Positions 26,708 through 34,601 of a DNA stretch of 54,196 nucleotides are shown here, piece after piece. Position 1 is the first letter of the stretch, and the number at the start of each line of letters is the position of its first letter. Under the pieces are notes generated by a model. That model was not told the DNA's origin and ran no database searches. It saw only the letters and a program-made list of their open reading frames with translations. The position numbers were made by a program, and so were the translations under genes. The stretch comes from Candidatus Desulfovibrio gallistercoris (GTDB taxonomy: Bacteria; Desulfobacterota; Desulfovibrionia; Desulfovibrionales; Desulfovibrionaceae): NCBI GenBank assembly GCA_019118745.1, contig DWYJ01000085.1, forward strand, positions 1-54,196, read 5' to 3'.

Positions 26708-27806
26708 CGCCCCCTTTGCCCACGGCCTCGACGCCTGGCTGGCCCGGCAGTGCGGCGCACGCACGCCGGAGGACTTGTGCGCCTGCCTTGCCCGGCGGCG
26801 GCTGGAGCTGCTCACGGCCCAGCTTCGCCACGCCGCCACGCGCAGCCGCTTCCATGCCCGCCGCCTGAGCGGGCATGACGTGGCGCTGTCCTCACTGGAC
26901 GCGCTGGCCCGCCTGCCCTTCACCACGGCCGAGGATCTGCGCCGTTGGGAGGACATGCTCTGCGTGTCGCTCTCCGACGTGGAGCGCATGGTGACGGTGC
27001 AGACCTCCGGCAGCACGGGGACGCCCAAGCGCCTCGCCTTCAGCCTGCACGATCTGGCCCGGACGCGGGATTTTTTCGCCGTGGGCATGCGCTTCCTCAT
27101 CCGGCCCGGCGAGACGCTGCGGGTGCTGCTGCCCGGCGCGCACCGGCCGCAGGGCATCGCTGATCTGCTGCGACAGGGCCTTGAGCCGCAGGGCATGGCC
27201 GTGGCGACGGACGAGCGGCTGGCCGCCATGCTGCTTGAGGCCGGGGACGCGGCAGGGCAGGCCCTTCCCCTGCGAAAAGACGACCTGTGCGGCCCGGACG
27301 CGGCGGCGGCTTGCGTGCTGCTTCTGCTGCCGCAACAGCTGCGGGGACTGCTGCGCTGTTGCCCGTCGGCTTTGCCCGGCGTGTCCGGCATCCTCTGCGC
27401 GGCCGACTGGCTGGAACCCGACCTGCGGAGGGCGGCGCGGCAGGCGTGGGGCATCCCGGTGCTGGAGCATTACGGCTCCACGGAAAGCGCCTTTGCCGGA
27501 GCGGTGGAATGTCCGGCCTGCGACGGCCTGCACTGGCAGGCGCTGGATCTGCTGCCCGAAGTCGTCGATCCCCTGAGCGGCGAACCCCTGCCGCCCGGCT
27601 GGCCCGGCGAGCTCGTGCTGACGACCCTGCAACGTGAGGCCCTGCCCCTCATCCGCTACCGCACCGGGGACATGGCCGTCCTTACGGAAACGCCCTGCGC
27701 CTGCGGCAGTCCGCTGCCCCGTCTCCAGCGCGTGCTGGGCCGCATCGTCCACGGGCCGAACGGGATCGAGGTGACGCATCCCCGCAAGGGCGGGCCCGTC
27801 CGCTGA
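26697..27806 (+). CDS. Short AMP-dependent ligase (DVU_1553-like, PaaK-related)
   Basis: 369 aa. Adenylate-forming enzyme: P-loop TSGSTGTPKRL near residue 104, the core motif HYGSTESA near 260 and YRTGDMAV near 320, then a CACGSPLPRL segment as in phenylacetate-CoA ligases. PaaK proteins have about 430 aa, and the mobile C-terminal lid domain is mostly absent here, so it may make only an acyl-adenylate or need a partner. The ATG at 26697 has GAGG six bases upstream and lies inside the end of trsS; a GTG at 26691 is an alternative. Confidence 0.82.
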   Translation: MRHSAPFAHGLDAWLARQCGARTPEDLCACLARRRLELLTAQLRHAATRSRFHARRLSGHDVALSSLDALARLPFTTAEDLRRWEDMLCVSLSDVERMVTVQTSGSTGTPKRLAFSLHDLARTRDFFAVGMRFLIRPGETLRVLLPGAHRPQGIADLLRQGLEPQGMAVATDERLAAMLLEAGDAAGQALPLRKDDLCGPDAAAACVLLLLPQQLRGLLRCCPSALPGVSGILCAADWLEPDLRRAARQAWGIPVLEHYGSTESAFAGAVECPACDGLHWQALDLLPEVVDPLSGEPLPPGWPGELVLTTLQREALPLIRYRTGDMAVLTETPCACGSPLPRLQRVLGRIVHGPNGIEVTHPRKGGPVR

Positions 27807-27909
27807 GGACGGCGGAGGTGTCCGGCTGGAGTTGTCGCCCGTCCTGCGCTACGTTTTCGGCGCGGCCTTACCGCGTGTTGCGGCAACAAAGGCGGCAAGG
27901 GAGCTGGAT

Positions 27910-28554
27910 ATGGAATACGCTGTCCTGTGTGCGCTGGTGCTGCTGTGCGGAGGCCTTTTTTACGCGAGGCGGCGGCGCGTCAAGGCGGGCAAAACGGCTG
28001 CGGCGAAACGAGCCGGGCGCGACTGGCCCGCCACCTACGAGGAGGACGAGCGGGACATCATTTCTCGTTTCGGGGCGCTGCCCTGCGACGGCAGGCAGTG
28101 CGGCCGCGTGCGGTGCAGCCCGGTGGAGCGCCTTTTCTGCCGGGATGTACTGCGGCCGGTGGTGGGGAAACATCATTTTTGCGGTCAGTACGAGATGCGG
28201 CTTGCTGCCGAGAAATACCGCATCGACTTTGCCGTCAACACCACGGACGGCCGCCGTATCGCCCTTGAGCTGGACGGCTTCCGCACCCACGTTCGGGAGA
28301 TGGACCCTGAACAGTTCGGCAGGCAGCTCCGCCGCCAGAATGAACTGGTGCTGGCGGGCTGGCAGGTACTGCGCTTCTCCTTCCGGCAGCTCACGCAGGA
28401 GGCGGAAGCCTGCCGCCGGATGGTGCAGCGGGCGCTGACGCCGAGCAGGCCCCCCGTGTTCACGCCGCAGCCGCCGTTCCGTTCGCTGGGCGACAGCGGC
28501 CCCGGCAAACGCGGAGCTCCGGCCAAGGGCGGTAGTGCGCGACGGGGGGCGTAG
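27910..28554 (+). CDS. Membrane-anchored DUF2726/nuclease-fold protein
   Basis: 214 aa. A short N-terminal membrane helix (residues about 3-18) and a basic stretch precede a soluble domain. The segments RIDFAV and, 12-14 residues later, ALELDGFRTH form a D…ExD pattern like the PD-(D/E)XK core of the DUF2726/DUF559 (Vsr-like) domain. Four cysteines in the order CDGRQCGRVRC and FC precede it. GGGAG lies before the ATG; a TTG-started extension to 27832 is less likely. A nuclease fold inside this metabolic series is unexpected; the catalytic activity and even nucleic-acid binding are unproven. Confidence 0.7.
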   Translation: MEYAVLCALVLLCGGLFYARRRRVKAGKTAAAKRAGRDWPATYEEDERDIISRFGALPCDGRQCGRVRCSPVERLFCRDVLRPVVGKHHFCGQYEMRLAAEKYRIDFAVNTTDGRRIALELDGFRTHVREMDPEQFGRQLRRQNELVLAGWQVLRFSFRQLTQEAEACRRMVQRALTPSRPPVFTPQPPFRSLGDSGPGKRGAPAKGGSARRGA

Positions 28555-28585
28555 GGGTCTTGTTTGGGAAAAGGAGAGGGATCAT

Positions 28586-29812
28586 ATGCCATATGCCGTA
28601 CTGATACTGGCCGCCGGGCAGGCGTCCCGCATGGGGCGCTGCAAGGCGCTGTTGCCGCTGACGGAAGACGCGGGCGACCATGCCCTGTCCCGACTGGCGC
28701 GGCTCTGGTCCGGCGCGGACAGCCGTCTGGTGGTGACAGGCTTCCATGCCGAAGTCGTGGAAGCGGCCTGCGCGGGCCTGGGCTGGAGCTGCATCCGCAA
28801 TCCTCAGCCCGAACAGGGCATGTTCTCCTCGGTGCGCACGGGACTTGCGGAGGTAACGCGTGTCGCGGCGGCATCGGGCATGGACGGCGTCTTTTTGCAG
28901 CCTGTGGATGTGCCGCTGGTGCGCCCGCTCACCGTCGCCTGCTTGCGAGAGGCTGCGGCGGAGTCCCCCGGTGCGGCGCTCATCCCGACCTTTGCGGGGA
29001 CGGAAGGGCATCCGGTCTTTTTGCCGGTGGGCCTGCTGCCGTCCATCCTGACGGCGGACGGGGAGGGCGGCCTGCGGGCCGTGCTGTCGCGCCTGCCCCT
29101 GTGTTATGTGCCCGTGGCGGATGCCCTCATGCTGCGGGACATGGACACGCCGGAAGACTACGCCGCCCTGCGCACGCTGGCTGCCGGGACGGACGGCCTC
29201 AGCGTCGCGGAAGCGGAAGAGCTGTTGCGCTTGCGGGGCGTGCCGGAGCGCGGCCTGCGGCATGCGCGGGCCGTGAGCAGGGTGGCCGGGGCGCTGGCGC
29301 TGGCGCTGGGACGCGCCCGGCGCGCTGCGGAAGCGGCGGCGGCCGTGCCTGATGTCGTCTGCTGCCGCGTGGCCGGGCTGCTGCATGACGTCTGCAAGGG
29401 GGAGGCGGAGCACGAGGCAGCGGGAGAGCGGCTGCTGCGGAGTTACGGACTGGAGCGGCTGGCGGTCATCGTGGGCGCGCACAGGGATATGACGCCCGTC
29501 CCTCCTGAAGCGCTGACGGAAAGGGAGCTCGTTTTTCTGGCGGACAAGTATTGCCGCGGCGGCGACTGGGTCAGCGTTGCCCGGCGTTTTGCGGACAAGC
29601 TGGAACGCTATGCCGGGGATGCGGCTGCCTGTGCGGCCATCGAAGGCCGCCTGGAGCGGGCCCTGCGCATGGAGGCCGCGCTTGCGGAAGCGCTGCGGCC
29701 GCTGGCGGACAGGGGAGAGGCGTCCCACCCCGCGGATGTGGCGCGGCAGGCGCTGGCAGACGGCGCTCCTGCTGCTCATGCGGGAGCGGAGCGGCATGCC
29801 GCGGGAAAGTGA
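28586..29812 (+). CDS. MocA-like NTP transferase fused to an HD domain (DVU_1551-like)
   Basis: 408 aa. The N-terminal half is a MobA/MocA-type nucleotidyltransferase (LAAGQASRMGRCKALLPL at residues 8-25, FLQPVDVPLV near 103, EGHPVFLP near 140). The C-terminal half is an HD phosphohydrolase-like domain with LLHDVCKGEAEHE near 265. MocA attaches CMP to molybdopterin, making the cofactor Mop needs, so this is the natural candidate for cofactor completion; the HD part might hydrolyse a nucleotide or by-product (inference). AAGGAGAGGG precedes the ATG. Its end overlaps the phosphatase gene. Confidence 0.85.
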   Translation: MPYAVLILAAGQASRMGRCKALLPLTEDAGDHALSRLARLWSGADSRLVVTGFHAEVVEAACAGLGWSCIRNPQPEQGMFSSVRTGLAEVTRVAAASGMDGVFLQPVDVPLVRPLTVACLREAAAESPGAALIPTFAGTEGHPVFLPVGLLPSILTADGEGGLRAVLSRLPLCYVPVADALMLRDMDTPEDYAALRTLAAGTDGLSVAEAEELLRLRGVPERGLRHARAVSRVAGALALALGRARRAAEAAAAVPDVVCCRVAGLLHDVCKGEAEHEAAGERLLRSYGLERLAVIVGAHRDMTPVPPEALTERELVFLADKYCRGGDWVSVARRFADKLERYAGDAAACAAIEGRLERALRMEAALAEALRPLADRGEASHPADVARQALADGAPAAHAGAERHAAGK

Positions 29813-30422
29813 GGCCCGGACGGGCGAACTCTGGGGCATGCGCCACGGGCCGGTGACGGATGCCGTGCGGGGACGGCTGTACGGACGGTTGGACGTGCCG
29901 CTGCATCCGGCGGGCAGGGAACAGATGCGGCGGGCGGCGCGGGACTTCCTGCGGCTGCGGCAAGCGCTGTACGGGGCGGAGCGGCTGCCTGTGCGGGTCG
30001 TGAGTTCGCCCCTTGCCCGCTGCCGGGAGAGCGCGTCGCATGTGCTGGCCGTCTTGCGCGCGGCGGGGGAGGAGGTCCTTGCTCCGCTGGTGGACGAGGC
30101 GCTGGTCGAGCTGGCGCTCGGCCGCTGGGAAGGGCTGTGCAAGGAAGATATCCGGCGTGATTTTTCGGCGGAATGGGCGGCGCGCGGGGCGGACCTGGCC
30201 CGCGTGGCCCCGCCGGGCGGCGAAAGCTTTCAGGACGTGCAGCGGCGGGCGCTGGCGGCGGTGCGGCGTCTCCGGGCCGTCCATTCCGGGGAATGCCTGC
30301 TGCTCGTAAGCCATGCGGGCGTCATCCGCAGCCTCATGGCGCATGCGCTGGCCCTGCCGCTGACGGAGGTGCTGCGTCTGCCGCTCCCGCCTGCCGCCGT
30401 CGTACGGCTGGAGAGGGCATGA
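29796..30422 (+). CDS. Histidine phosphatase family protein
   Basis: 208 aa. RHG motif WGMRHGP at residues about 13-19, the second arginine/glutamate segment LGRWEGL, and the C-terminal VSHAGVIRSL histidine mark the phosphoglycerate-mutase-like branch that includes alpha-ribazole phosphatase (CobC). The nucleophile is the RHG histidine. It overlaps the NTP-transferase/HD gene by 17 bases and is the last gene before a terminator, so it belongs to the same unit. The start could also be the ATG at 29778. The phosphorylated substrate is not known. Confidence 0.82.
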   Translation: MPRESEARTGELWGMRHGPVTDAVRGRLYGRLDVPLHPAGREQMRRAARDFLRLRQALYGAERLPVRVVSSPLARCRESASHVLAVLRAAGEEVLAPLVDEALVELALGRWEGLCKEDIRRDFSAEWAARGADLARVAPPGGESFQDVQRRALAAVRRLRAVHSGECLLLVSHAGVIRSLMAHALALPLTEVLRLPLPPAAVVRLERA

Positions 30423-30450
30423 GCATTTGGCCCGTCGGGCAAAAGGCAAA

Positions 30451-30487
30451 AAAGGGGAAAACCGCGTGCGGCTTTCCCCTTTGTCTG
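30451..30487 (+). terminator. Terminator ending the trs gene series
   Basis: AAAGGGGAAA at 30451-30460 pairs with its complement at 30473-30482, and CCGC/GCGG forms the upper stem. T residues in the outer arm and TTGTCTGTT follow. It lies 28 bp after the phosphatase stop. A short stretch at 30492-30520 (AGGGCCTGAATCTAAATTC) looks like a worn B terminus. Confidence 0.75.
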
Positions 30488-30550
30488 TTCAGGGCCTGAA
30501 TCTAAATTCGTCCGGGGGAAGGGCTCTCCCGCCGTGCCGTCGAAAGACGT

Positions 30551-31684
30551 TTACTTGTTCTTTTTCTTGGCGGGCTGGGGCTGGGCCGGGCGCAGGCCGT
30601 CGGCGGCGTCCACATAGACCCAGACGGAACTGCCGATCTGCAGCGGGCGAGGATCGCCGTCATGGCCCTTGAGGGGCGTGCCGTCCATGATGGCGGTGCA
30701 GCACCACCAGCCCGGCCGGTTGAGCGTCAACGCGAACTCGCCGCGCTCGTTGGTGCGCACGGTGACGTCTTCATGCCAGCGGCTGGGCACGGGGCAGTTT
30801 TCCAGATTGATGCGCTGGGCGCGGACGAGCGTCCCGGCACGGGGCTTGCCGTGCGCCAGCACGCGCCCGCTGAACAGACAGGGATTGCTCAGACCGAAGG
30901 GGCGGCTCAGAGGGACGATCTCCACCGGCAGGCCCGCGGGGTATTCCCAGCCGGCCTCCACGCCGTAGACCGGCAGGAAGCTTTTGACATAGTGCTGGTC
31001 GTAGCGCTGCGCGTCCTCGTTCCACCACGGGCGCGTCTCGATGATGAACTGGTGGAGGCCGGGCTTGTCCAGCGCCACATTGGCGCCCCAGGCCTTTTTG
31101 TCGAGGTACTGGGCCTCTTCCACGTCGCCCAGCAGGTCGACGCGCTCCGGCTGCATCACCCCGTCCTTCGGCAGGGTATGCTCGTCGAAGCGCAGCACGG
31201 CAAAGAGCTGCGGCATGCTCATCTCTTCCGCCTGATGCCGGAAAGGGTCCATGCGGGTCATCAGCACGTCCACTTCCTGCTCGATGCTGGGGGCCGTGGG
31301 CGCGGGCTCAGGGACGGACGTTTCGGCTGCAGGCGTTTCGGCAGTCCGGCCTTCCGCCGCCGGGGCGGTCTCCGGCGGCGTGCCGGGGGTCGCGTTGGGC
31401 GCGGACGTGCCGTCGCGCTCCGTTTTTTCCGCCGCAGCCGGCTTTTCCGTCTTTTCCGCTTTCTCCGCCGTGGCGGCGGTGGGAGCGGACGCGGCCTGCC
31501 GGGCGCTCTTGCCGTCGTTCTTGCCGCTGGGAGCATCGGCCTTGCCGTCAGCCTCTGGGGCCGCGGCGGGCTCGATGCCGGGCTGGCTCGGGATGAGCAG
31601 GGTGACCGAGGCCTCGGCCGGGACAGGCGCGGCCAGACCGCAGAGCAGGCCCGCAAGCAGCAGTGCCGTAAGTGATCGGAACAT
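30551..31684 (-). CDS. Exported DUF4198-type protein
   Basis: 377 aa. Signal peptide at 1-24 (ALLLAGLLCGLAAPVPAEA). Residues about 35-115 are an Ala/Pro/Glu/Lys-rich disordered linker, and a C-terminal domain (about 120-365) resembles DUF4198/NikM-like periplasmic domains, with repeated aromatic motifs such as RPWWNEDAQRYDQHYVKSF shortened here, and GWWCCTAIMDG. The tail is KKKNK. GGGAGG precedes the ATG. DUF4198 proteins occur with metal uptake systems, but no transporter is adjacent, so the function is open. It is convergent with the trs series. Confidence 0.7.
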   Translation of the reverse strand: MFRSLTALLLAGLLCGLAAPVPAEASVTLLIPSQPGIEPAAAPEADGKADAPSGKNDGKSARQAASAPTAATAEKAEKTEKPAAAEKTERDGTSAPNATPGTPPETAPAAEGRTAETPAAETSVPEPAPTAPSIEQEVDVLMTRMDPFRHQAEEMSMPQLFAVLRFDEHTLPKDGVMQPERVDLLGDVEEAQYLDKKAWGANVALDKPGLHQFIIETRPWWNEDAQRYDQHYVKSFLPVYGVEAGWEYPAGLPVEIVPLSRPFGLSNPCLFSGRVLAHGKPRAGTLVRAQRINLENCPVPSRWHEDVTVRTNERGEFALTLNRPGWWCCTAIMDGTPLKGHDGDPRPLQIGSSVWVYVDAADGLRPAQPQPAKKKNK

Positions 31685-31795
31685 TTTTTCCTCCCTGAGG
31701 GCAAAGAGCCTAGAACAAAAGCGGAAAATTGTCATCTTGCGACTGCGCCCCGGCCTTGGGACGGGGCGGCCGTAAGCGGGGGAGAACGGAAGGCG

Positions 31796-31825
31796 AAAAA
31801 AAAGCCCCTGTCAGATGACAGGGGC
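31796..31825 (-). terminator. Terminator of the liv operon
   Basis: GCCCCTGTC at 31804-31812 pairs with its complement ending at 31825, with a 4-nt loop. On the minus strand eight T residues follow. It lies 25 bp after the livF stop. Confidence 0.9.
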
Positions 31826-31850
31826 CGTATGGAGGCGGATGGTGCGGCGG

Positions 31851-32555
31851 CTACATGCCGAGATAGGCGGCGCGGATGTCGCTGCTTTCCAGCAGGGTGG
31901 AGGCGGCGTCGCTCATGACGATGCGGCCGTTCTCCATGACGTAGCCCCGATGGGCGATGCGCAGGGCCTGATTGGCGTTCTGCTCCACCAGGAAGACGGT
32001 GGTGCCGTCGGCATTGACCTTCTGGATGATCTTGAAGATCTGCTGGATGATGATGGGCGCAAGGCCCAGGGAGGGTTCGTCCAGCAGGAGGAGCTTGGGC
32101 CGTCCCATGAGCGCGCGGCTGATGGCCAGCATCTGCTGTTCGCCGCCGGAGAGCGTGCCGCCCGCCTGCTTGCGCCGCTGGGCCAGGATGGGGAAGAGGT
32201 CGAAGACATAGTCCATGTCGTCGCGGATGCCCTGCTTGTCCTTGCGCAGGAAGGCCCCCAGGTCGAGGTTCTCGCGCACGCTCAGATCCGGGAAGATGAG
32301 GCGGCCTTCCGGCACCTGCGAGATGCCGAGCTTGACGATCTCGTTGGGCGGCAGGTTGTGGATGGGCTCGCCGTTCCAGAGGATCTCGCCCTTGCGGGGC
32401 CGGTTGATGCCGCAGATGGTCATGAGCGTGGTGGACTTGCCCGCGCCGTTGGCCCCGATGAGCGTGACGATCTCGCCGTCATCCACGCGCAGGGAAACGT
32501 CCCGCAGCGCCTGGATATTGCCGTAAAAGGTATCAATGCCCTTGACTTCAAGCAT
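31851..32555 (-). CDS. livF: Branched-chain amino acid ABC transporter ATPase LivF
   Basis: 234 aa, usual length. Walker A GANGAGKST at about residues 33-41, signature LSGGEQQMLAISRALM near 135 and Walker B LLLLDEPSLGLAP near 155, followed by VEQNANQAL with the switch glutamine. It provides, with LivG, the ATPase pair of the high-affinity importer of leucine, isoleucine and valine at the inner membrane. Its start overlaps the end of livG by eight bases; it is the last gene of livKHMGF. Confidence 0.97.
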   Translation of the reverse strand: MLEVKGIDTFYGNIQALRDVSLRVDDGEIVTLIGANGAGKSTTLMTICGINRPRKGEILWNGEPIHNLPPNEIVKLGISQVPEGRLIFPDLSVRENLDLGAFLRKDKQGIRDDMDYVFDLFPILAQRRKQAGGTLSGGEQQMLAISRALMGRPKLLLLDEPSLGLAPIIIQQIFKIIQKVNADGTTVFLVEQNANQALRIAHRGYVMENGRIVMSDAASTLLESSDIRAAYLGM

Positions 32556-33378
32556 CGTCGCTCTCTCCCAGATAGGCCTGAATGACGCGGGGGTTGCTGC
32601 GCACTTCCTCCGGGGTGCCGTAGGCGATGCGCGAGCCGTATTCCATCACATAGATGCGGTCCGAAAGGGACATGACCATGCCCATGTCGTGCTCGATGAG
32701 CAGGATGGAGAGCTTGAGCCTGCCGCGCAGATCGCGGACAAGGGCCTCCAGCTCCTGCGTCTCGTGCGGGTTCATGCCCGCGGCGGGTTCGTCCAGCAGG
32801 AGCATGCGCGGTTCCGTGGCCAGCGCCCGGGCGATCTCCAGCCGCCGCTGCGCCCCGTAGGAGAGGTTGCGGGCCGATTCGTTCCAGAGGTGCGCCAGAT
32901 TGACGGTCTCCAGCAGGGCATAGGAGCGGTCGATGGTCTCCTGTTCTTCCCGGCGGGTACGGGCGTTGCGGGTGAGCGCCCCCCAGATGCCGGCATGCGT
33001 GCGGCAGTGGCGGCCGATCATCACGTTCTCCAGTACGGTCATGTCCCCGAACAGGCGGATGTTCTGGAAGGTGCGGGCCATGCCCATGCTGGTGATGATG
33101 TGCGGCTTTTTGCCGTTGAGCAGCTGCTTTTTGCCGTTGGCGTCATAGAGGAAGATCTGCCCCTCGGTGGGGGTATAGATGCCGGTGACGCAGTTGAAGA
33201 AGGTCGTCTTGCCCGCGCCGTTGGGGCCGATGAGGGCGACGATCTCCCCTTCGTTGATGGTCACGTCCAGATCGTTGAGGGCGCGCAGGCCGCCGAAGTC
33301 GCGGGAAAGACCCTCGACGACGAGGACCGGACGGGGGCCGGCGGTCGCCTGCGCGTCGTGCGTGTCGCAAGTGTTCAT
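32548..33378 (-). CDS. livG: Branched-chain amino acid ABC transporter ATPase LivG
   Basis: 276 aa. Walker A GPNGAGKTTFF near residue 51, the LivG-type insert with ARTFQNIRLF, signature NLSYGAQRRLEIARALA and Walker B MLLLDEPAAGMNP. The LSYGAQ variant of the signature is normal for LivG. A short N-terminal extension (about 18 residues before the core) is a little longer than usual. Its ATG overlaps the livM stop by four bases. Confidence 0.97.
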   Translation of the reverse strand: MNTCDTHDAQATAGPRPVLVVEGLSRDFGGLRALNDLDVTINEGEIVALIGPNGAGKTTFFNCVTGIYTPTEGQIFLYDANGKKQLLNGKKPHIITSMGMARTFQNIRLFGDMTVLENVMIGRHCRTHAGIWGALTRNARTRREEQETIDRSYALLETVNLAHLWNESARNLSYGAQRRLEIARALATEPRMLLLDEPAAGMNPHETQELEALVRDLRGRLKLSILLIEHDMGMVMSLSDRIYVMEYGSRIAYGTPEEVRSNPRVIQAYLGESDDA

Positions 33379-34598
33379 GCCTGCTCTCCCTTGAGGGCGC
33401 TGATGCGGTATTTGCGGCGTTCGCCGGTGACCAGGCCCTGCGGCCGGAAGATCATCATGATGACCATGATGGCACCGAAGATGAGCATACGATAGTCAGA
33501 GAAGGCGCGCAGGTATTCCGGGGCAAGGATGAGGATGAGGGCCGCGATGACCACGCCCACGATGGAGCCCATGCCGCCCAGCACCACCATGGACAGGATC
33601 ATGGCCGACTCCATGAAGGTGAAGCTGGCCGGATTGATGAAGGTGGTCTTGGCGGCGAAGATGACGCCGGCGAAACCGGCCCAGCAGGAGCTCAGGGCAA
33701 AGGCGGAGAGTTTGACCCGCGCCAGATCGATGCCCATGGCCTCGCAGGCGATCTCATCCTCGCGCAGGGCCTGCAGGGCAAGGCCCACACGGGAATTCTT
33801 CAGGCGGGTGATGACCACGATGGTCAGGATGACCGCCAGAAGGACGAGGTAGTAGATGAAGATGGTGTTGTCCTCGATGGAGAGCTGCGTGCCGAAGAAG
33901 CTGGGACCGGGGATGTTCTTGATGCCGCCGGAGCCGCCCGTGAGGCTGGTCCAGTTGAGCAGGGTGAGGCGGACGATCTCGCCGAAACCCAGGGTCACGA
34001 TGGCCAGATAGTCCCCCCGCAGGCGCAGCACGGGGAAGCCCAGCGCCAGGCCGAAGAGCACGGCCAGCAGGCCGCCCACGGGCAGACAGGCCCAGAAGCC
34101 GAGCCCGAAGAACTGATTGAGCAGGGCGTAGGCATAGGCTCCCACGGCGTAGAAGGCCACATAGCCCAGCACGAGCTGCCCGGCGATGCCTACGGCGATG
34201 TTCAGGCCCAGCGCCAGCATGACGTAGAGCAGGGCCAGGATCATGATGTTGGTCTGGTAGAAGGAGCTCACCAGCGGCATGATCAGCATGACGAGCAGCA
34301 GCACGGTCAGCGAAACGGCACGGCTGCGGCCGTCCCGCAGGGGCAGGCTGCACAGCTGGCCAAGGCTGGCGCCCAGGCCGGAGGGCAGGGCAATGAGGGG
34401 CAGGCCGCGTCCCTTGCGGCTGAAACACCAGTTCCAGAGCAGGGAAAGGAAGAAAATGGCCACGCCCAGCAGGAGGATGCGGTCGAACTGCCATTCCACG
34501 GTCTGCTCGACCGTGTTGAGTTTGATGCCCATGACCGGGAAGGTCAGGAGCATGAACCAGATGGAGGCAAGGAGGGCTTTGCTGACAGGACGCATCAT
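33375..34598 (-). CDS. livM: Branched-chain amino acid ABC transporter permease LivM
   Basis: 407 aa with about ten membrane helices. The longer N-terminal part before the core, the central NIAVGIAGQLVLGYVAFYAVG motif (key residues GxAGQ…LGYVAF) and the C-terminal GGMGSIVGVVIAAL loop are typical of LivM. It forms the transmembrane pore with LivH and lies three bases after the livH stop. Confidence 0.96.
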   Translation of the reverse strand: MMRPVSKALLASIWFMLLTFPVMGIKLNTVEQTVEWQFDRILLLGVAIFFLSLLWNWCFSRKGRGLPLIALPSGLGASLGQLCSLPLRDGRSRAVSLTVLLLVMLIMPLVSSFYQTNIMILALLYVMLALGLNIAVGIAGQLVLGYVAFYAVGAYAYALLNQFFGLGFWACLPVGGLLAVLFGLALGFPVLRLRGDYLAIVTLGFGEIVRLTLLNWTSLTGGSGGIKNIPGPSFFGTQLSIEDNTIFIYYLVLLAVILTIVVITRLKNSRVGLALQALREDEIACEAMGIDLARVKLSAFALSSCWAGFAGVIFAAKTTFINPASFTFMESAMILSMVVLGGMGSIVGVVIAALILILAPEYLRAFSDYRMLIFGAIMVIMMIFRPQGLVTGERRKYRISALKGEQA

Positions 34599-34601
34599 GG
34601 C

